Source: Paraphysoderma sedebokerense (taxonomy: Eukaryota > Blastocladiomycota > Physodermatomycetes > Physodermatales > Physodermataceae). Taken from it: DNA of 15,492 nt. Positions 1 through 11,032 of the stretch are shown here, one piece after another. The translations under genes were made by a program, and so were the position numbers. Position 1 is the first letter of the stretch. Every line of letters begins with the position of its first letter. The DNA is taken from positions 1 to 15,492 of the forward strand of contig JAHLJZ010000173.1 in NCBI GenBank assembly GCA_025602915.1, read 5' to 3'. Below the pieces are notes generated by a model. It made no database searches, was not told where the DNA came from, and saw nothing but the letters and a program-made list of their open reading frames with translations.

Positions 1-835
1 AAGAATTTAGACGAAGATCAATACAACGACGTTGTGAATGCCATGTCGGAAAAGAAAGTGTCAAAGGGAGAATCAATCATTAAACAGGGAGGAGTAGGAG
101 ATTATTTTTACGTCGTGGAAACTGGATCGTTTGATGTCTTTGTTTCACGAATGGGAAAAGATCCCATAAAAGTAACAGATTACGGTCCAGGTGGATCATT
201 CGGAGAGTTGGCACTCATGTATAACGCACCCAGAGCCGCGACTGTGACGGCTACATCGGATTCAGTTCTTTGGGCCCTCGACAGAGTTACTTTTCGTCGT
301 ATATTGATGGAAAATACGTCCCGAAAGCGAAGAATGTACGAAAATTTTTTGGAAGAGGTTCCATTGTTAGCTGGGTTAGATGCGTATGAGAGACACAAGA
401 TTGCAGATGCTCTTGAAAGTGTGGTGTTTGAAGAAGGCAGTGTTGTTATTAAGCAAGGGGCTGTTGGTGATAACTTTTATATTATCGAAAGTGGTGAAGC
501 CAGTGTCACAAAAGTGGATGAGCACGGAGTGGAACATCATATGAAAGGATTAGGCAAGGGCGATTACTTTGGAGGTGCGTACTGCCTTTCTATTTTTTTC
601 TTTGTGTGTCTGGCTTGATAGCGGCTTCTTAACTCAATCATTATCTCTACTTGCACGAACAGAACTTGCACTTTTAAACGATAAACCTCGTATGGCAACA
701 GTTCGACCGGTGAATGGGAAACTGAAGTGTGCAACTTTGGGTAAAAAAGCATTTACTAGGTTACTCGGACCGTTGACGGACATTTTGAAGAGGAATGGAG
801 AACGGTATGAAAGGTTACCCGGGGAAAAAGTGTAA
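1..835 (+). CDS. pkaR: cAMP-dependent protein kinase regulatory subunit, C-terminal part (5' end outside window)
   Basis: Exons 1..574 and 663..835 are joined by an 88-nt GT-AG intron and give 248 residues plus TAA. The reading frame is open from base 1, so the true start, dimerisation domain and pseudosubstrate site lie to the left. Two tandem cyclic-nucleotide-binding domains are seen. Domain A has the phosphate-binding cassette FGELALMYNAPRAATV with Glu69 and Arg78 (numbering from base 1). Domain B has FGELALLNDKPRMATV with Glu192 and Arg201. These Glu and Arg residues contact the ribose and phosphate of cAMP in this family. The intron splits the codon of Glu192, so the second cassette is only complete after splicing. 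Known role: in the cytosol it holds the PKA catalytic subunit inactive until cAMP binds. The linker helix motif (TFRRILMENTSRKRRMYE) resembles the fungal BCY1/PkaR type. Family assignment is very secure; the fungal affinity is moderate. Confidence 0.96.
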
Positions 836-1710
836 GATTATATCAAGTATGAAGAGTTCAATTAAAAAAAAATTAAGAAAGGGTGATAAAGAATGACGCG
901 ATGGTTTTTTGGTTTGCTGTTGCTAGCTTTGTGGTGGGTTGTTTAGATACGCCACGCTTGTGGGGGGGTTTTAGTTAATCTGTGCTCTAGAATTGTAATT
1001 GTGCTTTTATTGTTCAAATGTGTTTCAGACATTTTTTTTTATTGAATAAGAAATGAAGAATTTTCATGGAATCTACATTCATGGTGATTGAAGCTGAAAG
1101 AAAAGCAATTTTACAAGGCGGAATGAGTTCAATTCAAACATTGGAATACCCCGCGCCAAGATATCTGCGAGTTCATTTCATGATTACAGCTCGTGGACAA
1201 TTCTAAACCTTTGGTAAGGCTACAGCATTGAAGACTCGATAATTTACCAAATGTTTACTACGCGAATTGTGTCATTAGCGATTTGGCGTTTACAACCTGC
1301 CTAAACTTCGAGCCATCTTATTTCTGCACATGTTTTAAATTGGAATTGTCATTGGCACGAAGCCATACGTCCAATTTGGGTACCTTAAATTCCTTCTACA
1401 AGCCATTACTTGTGTGGAGACTAAGTCACAATTCACAAGGCCGACTTCTAGTAATCGAAGATAAAAGACAAAACGATTGACGTGTCCTCCCTTCGCGACA
1501 TTGAAGTTTAGCTCTAAACTTTACCAAGTTTTTCGACATTAATTAAATTCTATAGCTTAAAATCTCCTTCATTATCCTGCTCATTTTCATCTAAATTTAC
1601 TTCTTCTGGCTGCAATAGGGGTTCCTAACAACTCGAGGCCTTCGTAGTCCACTTCATTGCAAGTAGCGTTACATAAGGTTTGACCCGCTGACTTCAGCGT
1701 AAGAGGAGAT
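836..1710. other. Spacer between the PKA regulatory subunit and the first receptor-like gene
   Basis: This is 875 bases without a gene I can support. It starts with the 3' untranslated region of the PKA subunit, including an A-rich stretch at 864-875, and ends with the upstream region of the gene at 1711. I see no good TATA box there; the nearest A/T-rich candidate (acataagg, about 1670) is weak. Short open frames at 1081-1206 and 1283-1480 show no domain, no codon pattern and no homology to the neighbouring genes. Confidence 0.6.
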
Positions 1711-4700
1711 ATGAAGGCAAGCCTGAAAAAGTTAATGTCAGACAGAGCAGTACTCTTCTTCTTCCTTGCTTGCCTTATATGCTCTGCCAGTGCTTGGCAT
1801 GTAGCGCCTTATATTCCCACTCCGTGGTATCTCAACACGAGTGCTTCCGTAAATTTGCGACCGGGCTCGACCATTATCGACACATTCAGCTTGTACAATT
1901 CCGACTATTATGCTCTGACTGGTATTAACGGGTCAAATATCGTCGGTTTTTATCGCTATCGAGTGGGGAGTAATGAGTGGGTGGGTGTGAATACCAGTCT
2001 CGACGGAATTGCTTGGGGTTACGATAACCAGAGGTGAAATCGATTTCGTACTCAAAATTCATAAAAATTAGAGCCTAATGCTTTAACTTTAGAAATTGGT
2101 CTACGGCGACAGTGAAAGTGAATCCATGGACGACAATCCCGTATATCATTTATGTCTATTCAAATCAACTGGTTTTTCAGCAATATCCTCTGCCAGATAC
2201 TGTTTTCGACGGCTTCTCTAACATTGCAGTCGGGATTCCCTACATTGTGAACTTACCAAGAGTGGTTCCGAATCCGTACGTATCAGTAAAATTTGCTTCC
2301 AAAGTCTACCATTGAATGTCTCGGCTTATTTCTATACAGAAATATTGTTGCACAGTGGGTCGACAGTTCAACCTTAGTTCTGGGTATTCACCCATATACG
2401 GCACCAAAGACGGGTATTCAGTCTTATTTCATCATCGGTCGCTTTGAGTTTAATGCCACTGCTATTGCACAGCAATCAGTTCATTATGCGAGGGAGCTGG
2501 TCTATTCTATCGAATTTGAATGCAGTACCTGCTCCACGGATAATGCCCGTCTTACGTTCTCTAACGGAACGATGAGGTCTTTGAAGCGAAATGGCAATCA
2601 GTATACCTGGAGCTCCCCATTGTCGACTACGTTTCCGGCATATGTTAATCCAGAATTGTCGCATAAATGCTATGCACAAGATAGGACTTATCAAATGTTT
2701 ATTGCCCCTCGAAGCGGATGGAATGGTGGTTTCCAAAGAATAATAGACACTATTCCTGGCCGAGGTATCTTCTAATTTTTAGGCTCGTAATCTTAATCTG
2801 CGAAGTTAAGCTTAGTTTCTGGTCTTTCTAGATTCAGAGTATCTCAGCGGCCCAGATATCCCACCATTGGCTTCACCATATCAGATGGACATACATTGCC
2901 ATGGTAACCTTGTTTACACGGCTCGCACAACAACTTCAATTTCCATTGAACAGGAAACTGAGTGGCTGGGTCGAATGAAATCACACGGAAAGGGCAAAAC
3001 GGATATCTTCATTTATGGGGGATTCGTAGGTGATTTGTTTTCTGAGCAACGCGTTCTAGTCCTCTCGACACCTGGCAACGACAATGTATCTAGAATCTAC
3101 GTCGATGATAATCAATTTCACATCATTGGCTTTACAGAAGGGGACATAGCCGATAATACGATTACATCGTTGAGCGACAAACTTTTTTTTGCTGGTTTCT
3201 CTTCATTTGATATAGTATCAGTTTTCAGCACAGACGCGATGGCGATTTCCTATCCTTTCGAAATCGTGCCGGAAAGTGACTTTGTCATACGTTTTTCATC
3301 AATACCGACTAATCGATCAGCTACTTTTGCCGCGACCATAACAATAAATGCAATTCCCTGCACGAATGTCCGATGGATTGGGGATGCACTCTATGCTGTA
3401 TCACCTCCTATTATAAGTAAGCTCTTCCCTCGCTTTCTTTTTTGACCACTCGCTAATGTTGCATCATCTAGATGGTAATATTTCCGTCGAGTTTAATCAG
3501 TACTCCCACATTCCGAGACTTTCCCGAATGATATCGTCTAGACGGCCTTCTATCGTCAATATGTCCCCTGAAGTAACAGATATTGGTTGGTAATCACATG
3601 TAGGTTATCACATTTTTGAACACGTTTAACCTGACACTTTTTCATCGTTAGCTCCTTTCACTACGGTCCGTTTCACAGTGTTGTATATGGGATTGTCAGA
3701 ATTGAGTGGCTCCACTATATTCGTTGGAAACCAAAGATGCGAAATACAGATTGATGGCGTCGTACCAGATTTCTTTAACGGAACTGTATTCAACTGTTCA
3801 GTGCCCTTTGAAAGTATCGGGACGAAACCCGTCAATTTCACAACTGTTGATCGAACGGTTTTCAGCAATTTCACTGTCACGTACAGACATATACCTCAAA
3901 ATATTTCAATCACAATTGATGAAGGTCAAGAGACACCAATTATATTGAATTGCTCCGCATTCAGCACCCTTTTTAACAGATTCGACTATCGTGTATTGAA
4001 AACACCGCCAAATTCCTACGGTCTCCTATTATTCGAGAATAAAACTGAGTTCCCTAATGGAAGCAACGTGGATGTAGGAGATACTCTTGGCAGGATGCGA
4101 TTTCGTTCCACAAGCCATGGGCGGGTGGATTTTCGTTATTATTGCCTGGGTACGGGTCTGCTGTTATTACAAGTTCATCATTACCAGGAAATGACATTGA
4201 TATTTTCCGCCCACACATGGCAGATGGCAATTCGCCTGCGACCCCGCTCTTTGGTACTGTTGTGGTTGATATTAGACCAGTGATACGATGCCTAAATACT
4301 GTACCAACGACTGGTACATTTTCACTGGATGACAGAAGCGCGACTCCGACAAAGTTAGGACTTTGAACTCTCCTTAAATTGATAGTAAAATCACTAACGG
4401 TATTTCTTCTCTGATTGGCAGCTTGACATTTACCTTTCTGGCAGTTCCTTTTTGGGGAAAGTTGGCCAGTGACGCAGAACCATTCAAACTCTTTGAGCAA
4501 GGGGACACAACCGCTGAGACGTCAATCCGCTTGAACGGTCGATTAGCTGTTAATCAGTACGTTTGTTAATGTTATTTATATAATTGACATTTCCATTGTC
4601 TCAGACTATCAATCTAGGTCTCAATCCGGAAGTTTCTCCTACATTGCGACGAACCAATATGGATTGACTTCCGATCGGTGCGATGTCGGATTTTTCATCT

Positions 4701-6648
4701 CCTGCCGTCCGCCTCTGTTCTTGAATGTTTTCAATTTCAGTTCTAATGAATTCTGCAGTGTATGTCCCATGGGTGCGACGTGCAGGTAAGATACAATGTG
4801 ACAGCATTCGATTGAATGATCTAACTCCTGGACTGCACTACAGTATAAATGGTGGCCATCTACCATTTGCTGCGAGAGGTTATTGGACGCGGGTGGGAGA
4901 GTATAACCCGAATGCAATTTATTTGCCTTGCGTACCGGTAATTATGTGTTCCTGTACCGCCTTGTATCGATGTTAGCCAAACTAATACGTCATTCTTAGG
5001 AAAATGCATGTCCCGGGTTGCCTTCAGGTGAATGTCTATCGGGATTTCGCGGATTCAGATGCGGCGAATGTGCTGCAAAGTATTACAGATTCGGCAATGA
5101 TTGTCTGCCATGTAAAACAGGCCACGAAGTGAATACTATTCTTGCCTTTGCGATAATAATCGGTGGGGGTGCCCTAGCTTATGGGTTGTCGAAGTTAGTG
5201 AAAGCAGGCCCAACGTACAGTAGCTTTTGGTTCCAATTATGTCTATATTACTGTTCCTCACCCAACGTTAATTATTCGTAGGTTTGGCCTCGTTAGTGTG
5301 CTGATCTCGTTTTTGCAAACGATAGTCATCTTACGAGGATTCCAACTTAACTGGCCGCCTGAATTCTACACCGTCATAGGCTGGCTATCGGCGATTAATT
5401 TCAATATTGAATTCACAGCTCCTGGTACATATTCTAACTCCATCCAGATTGTTATTGGTATATTGATGACTCAATAATTGTTCTTACGTTCATTGAATAG
5501 AATGCTTTATTGGCGACTTCATCTCATACAGCCAGAAACTTCGAGTCACTTTATTTCTGCCCATATTTTTCATTGGATTCGCTTTCGTCGTGTCAAAATT
5601 AACAATTGCGTTTCGCTGGATTCGAAGTAAATTACTACGTAGTAAACGAAGTACAGAACGAAAAAGCAATAACATTTTTAAGTCTTTTAATGCAATTTTA
5701 GTCTTCCTTTACACAAGCGTGGCCACCGCCGCTCTGGGGTACGTTTGGCATCGACAATGCCGTTATCCGTCCTGATTACTAATGTTTGCAAATTTTAGCC
5801 ACTTTGACTGCAATGCTGATGTTGATGGCAATTACTATTTAGATCGTGATGCAAGTCTTAAATGTTATGACGATACATGGAATGACGATTTACCTTTCGT
5901 AATCACGGCTATCTGGTTTGTTGCATCTTGGCTTGTTCCTACCGTTTAGATGAGCCGACTGAACCGTTTCATATGATTTTAGTATATATGTTGTAGGGAT
6001 TCCGATTTATTTTGGTGCGATGTTCTACTTAATGTACCAGAAGCGTCACAATGGAAAATTTTGGTCTCGCGCCAGGGTGGTCGCATTACGCATTATGAAG
6101 TTTGATGAATATTATCATCCGGATCGACAATACTTTGTACTGTTTAATCTGTTTCAAAAATTAGCACTTGTCGCTGCCGGTGTTTACTTTACGGAGTATG
6201 CTTAATTCCCTTATCTTCCCTTTCTGTGGTTCCAACGAGGTACTAAATTTATCTCCCGCCCTTCTGAAGTCAAAGAGGAATTCAAACCGTCTTGACTTTG
6301 TTATTTTTAAATGCGACATTGTTCTTGTCAAATGTCTACAAACCGTTTACACTGCGAATACTCAATACAGCGGAACAACTTTCATTCGCGGCTTCAATCG
6401 CAGTCTTAGCTTTAGGACTTCCATTTTTGACAGACACCATTAATAGTTCCGTGAGATCGTTCCTAACGTTTGTGATTTTGAGTGTCATTTTTGGATTCAT
6501 ATTCTTCATCATAGTTGCATGTTTAATGGAAGCTAAAACCCGGGTATCGTCTTCAGGAATGTCATTTCTATTTCGAAAGAAAGCACATGCCCCTCTTTCG
6601 TCAAGTAAGCAGTCATTTTTGTACAATGAAGCAAAATTAAAGATTTAG
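1711..6648 (+). CDS. Large multi-domain membrane protein (beta-rich ectodomain, IPT/TIG, cadherin-like, Cys-rich, about 9 TM), copy 1
   Basis: Sixteen exons: 1711..2033, 2093..2275, 2340..2764, 2832..3416, 3472..3585, 3652..4149, 4224..4353, 4422..4556, 4618..4785, 4844..4937, 5000..5229, 5282..5424, 5501..5738, 5799..5915, 5983..6195, 6270..6648. They give 1324 residues plus TAG. Residues 1-28 form a signal peptide (hydrophobic core, cleavage after SASA). Residues 29 to about 525 are beta-rich and propeller-like, with many Asn-X-Ser/Thr sites. About 529-621 resembles an IPT/TIG domain. About 623-729 and 730-824 resemble cadherin-like/Big_9 repeats (DEGQETPIIL start; GSFSYIATNQYG end). About 826-923 is Cys-rich (CSVCPMGATC, GFRGFRCGECAAKYY). 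About nine helices follow from 929; Arg/Lys-rich loops place the tail inside. The loop FDC..DG.YYL..DASLKC joins helices 5 and 6. Probably a surface receptor or channel; function unknown. Intron 6 could instead end at 4187 (adds 12 residues in frame). The intron 11 donor is uncertain. Confidence 0.85.
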
Positions 6649-6938
6649 AATATTAGATTTTGTGAACATGTATAAATGTAAACTTAATCGTACTTTGGTA
6701 CGAAAGGAATATCTGACATAAAGACTGAAAATTCCCAGTTCTTCGCCCAGCGAACTTTAACGAAGTGATGGCAAATATGCGAGTCTGACTGTAATGATCC
6801 CAAGATATTTGAACAGCAGTACACTCGATTCTGATTCCTCTACTTTTAAAAGTATTTACTAAGTGCTGCCAATAAGGGACAACTGTCGATTCCGTTAGTA
6901 CTGCCAGCACACAAACATGATCCCGGCACTATGAAAAT

Positions 6939-6953
6939 TGCATTTCAAATGCA
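6939..6953. repeat. Short perfect palindrome TGCATTTcAAATGCA
   Basis: Two 7-base arms (6939-6945 and 6947-6953) are perfectly complementary around a single C. It lies about 700 bases upstream of copy 2 and 290 bases downstream of copy 1. It could be a dimeric transcription-factor site, but one such palindrome in a kilobase of A/T-rich DNA is not surprising by chance. Confidence 0.5.
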
Positions 6954-6966
6954 TATTTTGCATGTA

Positions 6967-7027
6967 GTTGCAGAGAGTTGCAACCTGCAAAGTATATACT
7001 TAAACATAAGTGTTGGAAGAGTTGCAA
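6967..7027. promoter_or_regulatory. Cluster of three GTTGCA motifs
   Basis: GTTGCA occurs at 6967-6972, 6977-6982 and 7021-7026. The last two are part of the 9-base direct repeat gagttgcaa (6975-6983 and 7019-7027), and 6977-6984 is the palindrome GTTGCAAC. It is a possible regulatory element of copy 2. There is no direct evidence for binding. Confidence 0.2.
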
Positions 7028-7581
7028 ACTAACGAAGCAGGGAGTTCCATGAAGAGAATATTCTAATTATTGAATGGATTGTTTGGACTTCGGTGGGCAG
7101 TGAAGGACGCCTTTTTTTATTTGCCATGCAGAAAGAGGCGAATTCAAGAATATTTTCATTTGCCCGGTAGAACATATCAATTGTTCTTTGTTAGATCTGA
7201 TCAGTATTTGATCACATTTTCGACAATGGTTTAGCCTCCGGTGAAAGATTATAGATGCGACAGAGGTCTGTCAAACATGCATCGAAGGGTGAATAACCGC
7301 AGTTAGACTTTGTGATAAGAACTACAATCCAAAAATTAACTTCCTGACTTATAAAGAATCATGCACCATTGCTGGTTGTTTAAATTGCTTAGTGTTAGCC
7401 TACTATTAGCCAACTTTAGCATCTGATACGCTTGCAGTGTCCTTCAGGGGTCATTCTACAACTCTCAATTTAGGAAGAGTGGAGTACATATTGAAAGATT
7501 GTGTTTTATCTTTCCACCTATTCCTATTGTACCTTTTTTAATCTAACCACTCATCGCTTAAATTCAGCCGCATGTTCAAAC

Positions 7582-7589
7582 TATATATA
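7582..7589 (+). promoter_or_regulatory. TATA box of the second paralogue
   Basis: The sequence TATATATA lies 68 bases before the ATG at 7657. That distance fits a transcription start near 7615 and a leader of roughly 40 bases. No comparable box is found before copy 1. Confidence 0.6.
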
Positions 7590-10076
7590 GAAGCTGAGTC
7601 AGTGACTTTTTATCTTCGAAAATTACCGGTGACGCGACTTTTGTGAGAACGAAACGATGAAAGGAAACCAAAAAGTATTTTTATCAGACGGAGCAGCAAT
7701 TCTGTTCTTTCTTGCGCTACGTATTTTCGCTACTTTTGCATTTGATGAAACACCAGGGCTACCCACTCCGTGGTATCTCAATACGACCGCTTCCGTGGAT
7801 TTACTGCCAGGCTCTACCATTATCGACACATTCAGTTTGCCCAATTCGGACTATTACGCTATAACTGGTATCAATGGTTCAAATACTGTTGGCTTCTATC
7901 GCTATAAATTGGGAAGTAATGGCTGGGTGGGAGTTACCACTACACTCGGCGCGATTAGTTGGGCATATGATAATAAGAGGTTCATTCTCTTTATTTTAAT
8001 TTACTAAGCGCGACCACAAGCAGTACATATCGTACATAATATATAGTCTAACTCAAAATTACATTTAGAGCATGGTCAACTGCGACATTGACATTAAACC
8101 CGTGGACGAGATTTCCGTACATTATCTATATCTATTCCGATCAATTAGTTTTCCAGCAGTACCCCCTGTCAGATGCTATTTTTGACGGTTCTTCCAACAT
8201 TGCAGTCGGTACTTCCTACAATGTGACCTTACCGAGTGTAGTACCAAACCCGTAAGTATTACGACAAGTTTACCTGTTCATATAAGTATTGAAAGTTCCT
8301 TGCCCAACTTTGCCTCAGACATCTAGTTTTACGGTGGGCAAGCAGTTCAATACTAGTCCTTGGGATTCATTCATACACAGCCCCACAGACGGGACTTGAT
8401 CCTTATTTCATCATTGCTCGTTTCCAGATTAATTTAAACAGCATCGTTCAGCAGAGTATTTATGATGCGAGAGATTTGGTCTACTCTATCGACTTTGATT
8501 GCAGCGCCTGTTCACCAGATAACGCTCGACTCAGGTTCTCCAATGGGACCATGAGGTATTTGGGAAGAAGCGGCACCCAATATTTATGGAGCTCTCCAAT
8601 ATCGCCTTTCAGCGCAGGATATTCCAGCCCAGAGTTGTCGCATAAATGCTACTTGCAATATGAAACTCTTCAAGTTTTTCTTGCGCCACGAAGTCGATGG
8701 AATGGTGGTTTCCAAAGCATTTCTGACACTACACCATACATAGGTTAGGCAGATGTTTACTGACACATGAAGATGATAATTGAGTATTGACGACCAAATC
8801 TTTTAGATTACGAATATCTCAGCGGTCCGGATATGCCAGCATTGGTTTCGCCATATCAGCTGGACATTCATTGTCATGGAGGACTCGCTTATACAGCCCG
8901 CGTAACAACCTCCGCTTTGATAAACCAGGAACCTGACTGGTCTGGTCAAATGAGTTCACACACAAAAGGAAAGACAGAGATTTTTATTTATGGCGGGACG
9001 GCAACTAATGATTTTGTTGAGCGGCGGGTTCTCGTCCTCTCGACACCCGGTAATGACAATGTGTCAAGAATCTATGTCGATGATAATCAGTTTCACATCA
9101 TCGGCTTCACTGAAGGAGATATAGCTGATACTACAGTTACTTCATTCAGTGACAAACTTTTCTTCGCTGGTTTGATCCCATTCGATATAGCATCAGTTCA
9201 AAGTCCAGATGCCGAGGACAATTCCTACCCTTTCGAAATTTTGCCTGGCCGCAACTTCGTTATACGTTTTTCATCATTACCTACCGCGCCCATGTCGGTG
9301 CCCAACGTCAGGTTGCAAGGGGTTTCTTGCACTAATGTACGCTGGATTGGGGATCAACTGTTTGCTTTGGCTCCATCTGTTATCGGCTTAAGTAAGTCAT
9401 CTTTGAACTTGAAGTAGTTGAGCACCAAACTGATGTCTGTCTTGTAGACCGAAATCTGTTTGTTGAATTTGAATCAACCCCACATATCCCTAGAATATCG
9501 AAGATCATATCATCTAGGCGGCCTTTTATCGTAAACATGGTCCCTAATGTAACAGATATCGGTTGGTAATCGCCGCAATATCAATTCGCATTTTTAAAAG
9601 TTGTTTAAACTGGATTCATCCTTTTTGTAGATCCTTTTACCAACCTCCGTTTTACCGTTTTATACATGGGATGGGCAGAACTGAACGCCACCACTATATT
9701 TATCGGAAGTCAAAAATGTGAAATTCAAGTGGCGGGAATAGTTCCCAATTACTTCAACGGAACAGAATTTAACTGTACCATTCCCTTTGAAAGCATAGAG
9801 ACGAAATTCGTCAACTTCACCTCTGTTGGTCGCACCGTCAACCACAATTTTACACTTACGTACAGGCAAATGCCTCAAAATATCTCAATCACGATAGATG
9901 AAGGTCAAGAAACACCAATCATATTGAATTGTTCCGCGCTCACTACCGTTTTCAACAAATTCGAATATCGTGTTCTCGAAACACCTCCGACGGACTATGG
10001 TCGTTTATTGTTTGAAAACAAGACGACTTTCCCTCAAGGTAGCAATCTGGATGTCGGAGATTCTCTTGGAAGGATG

Positions 10077-10079
10077 TGA
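10077..10079 (+). other. In-frame TGA in exon 6 of copy 2
   Basis: The frame of exon 6 (codons from 9633) reads ATG TGA TTC where copy 1 reads ATG CGA TTT at the aligned position. The change is a C-to-T transition in a CpG context, typical of 5-methylcytosine deamination. The frame stays open and homologous after it for the remaining 49 bases of the exon and onward through exons 7 to 10. Confidence 0.85.
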
Positions 10080-11026
10080 TTCCAGTCCACAAGTCATGGC
10101 AGAGTGAATTTCAACTACTGTTGTTTTGGTTCGAATCTGCTTCCCATTTATGAATTATCCGACATACATGGGAATATATTAATGCTGTGTTTTTCCATTT
10201 ATAATAGAGAGCAATATGACGGCTGGAACTCGCTTAGGAGCAGTCGAGATTAATGTTCGACCGGTGATACAATGTAAAACCACTGTAACAACGGCGGGCA
10301 TTTTTTCGTTGGACACAAGAAACACGACCCAGTCAAAGTTAGAAATTCGCTTTTTTTCTTAGTTTATGATAATTCCACTGATACCATTTTACTTTATTGG
10401 CAGTTTGACCTTTACCTTCCTGTCGGTTTCTTGGTGGGGAAAGTTGGCCAGCGCTGACCACGCTGAAACTTTTGAAGAAGGTGACAAAACAACCGAAACA
10501 GATATCCGCTTGACCGGTCGTCTAACTACTGATCAGTATGTTTACCATAATGATGCTTACGTGTTGATCATAAATTGCACTCAATAATATATTCAATCTA
10601 GATCCCAAATCGGTAGCTTTTCCTATATCGCGACCAACCAATATGGACTTGCTTCGGGTCGTTGCGATGTCGGATTCTTAATTGGCTGCCGTTTTCCTTT
10701 ATTTTTGAACGTTTTCAACTTCAGTTCGACTGATTTTTGTAGTTTATGCCCAGAGGGCGCCACATGCAGGTAATTTAAAAATGAGTCAAGGCAAACGTCT
10801 GGGGACCACTGAACTGAAATCTATATTTGTTTATTCAATAGTACCAACGGCGACCATTTTCCTTATGCTGCGAAAGGATATTGGACGAGAACCGGAGATA
10901 ATAATACAAGCTCCGTTTACTTACCTTGCGTACCTGTAGATATCTGATTTTGTTTATTGAATACTCCTATTTGTTGGATCGCTTATTTTATACCATGAGG
11001 AAAACGCTTGTCCCGGTTTACCGTCC

Positions 11027-11032
11027 GGTAAT
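11027..11032 (+). other. One-base deletion (frameshift) in exon 11 of copy 2
   Basis: Copy 1 reads CCT TCA GGT GAA TGT, while copy 2 reads CCG TCC GGT AATGT at 11021-11034, so one G is missing between 11029 and 11030. Downstream, the Cys-rich motif (GFRGFRCGEC-like) and the first membrane helix are intact only in the shifted frame. The site lies within the EGF-like cysteine region, so the native frame would lose the remaining cysteines and all helices. Confidence 0.85.

Larger units (their letters stand above)
6649..7656. other. Spacer between the two tandem paralogues
   Basis: This is 1008 bases without a supported gene. It holds the 3' flank of copy 1 and the promoter of copy 2 (TATA box near 7582). 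The sequence just upstream of the two start codons is not visibly similar, so the promoters have diverged far more than the exons. A short perfect palindrome and a cluster of GTTGCA motifs are listed separately. A minus-strand open frame at 6653-6910 has no recognisable features. Confidence 0.6.

Noticed and set aside
1283-1480. 65-codon plus-strand frame in the first spacer
   Set aside because: No motif, no start context and no similarity to neighbours. A shorter one at 1081-1206 was rejected for the same reason.
6653-6910. 85-codon minus-strand frame downstream of copy 1
   Set aside because: No recognisable feature; it lies in the likely 3' flank of copy 1.
7595-7601. TGAGTCA, an AP-1/Gcn4-type site
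   Set aside because: It lies downstream of the TATA box, close to or within the leader, where an activator site is unlikely; a 7-base match occurs by chance.
10077-10079. TGA as a selenocysteine codon or as recoded
   Set aside because: The paralogue has arginine, not cysteine, at this position, and no other in-frame TGA occurs in the genes of the window.
10366-10587. Separate small gene starting MIIPLIPFYF
   Set aside because: The first 12 residues are translated intron; from GSLTFTF on it is exon 8 of copy 2, and the end runs into the next intron.
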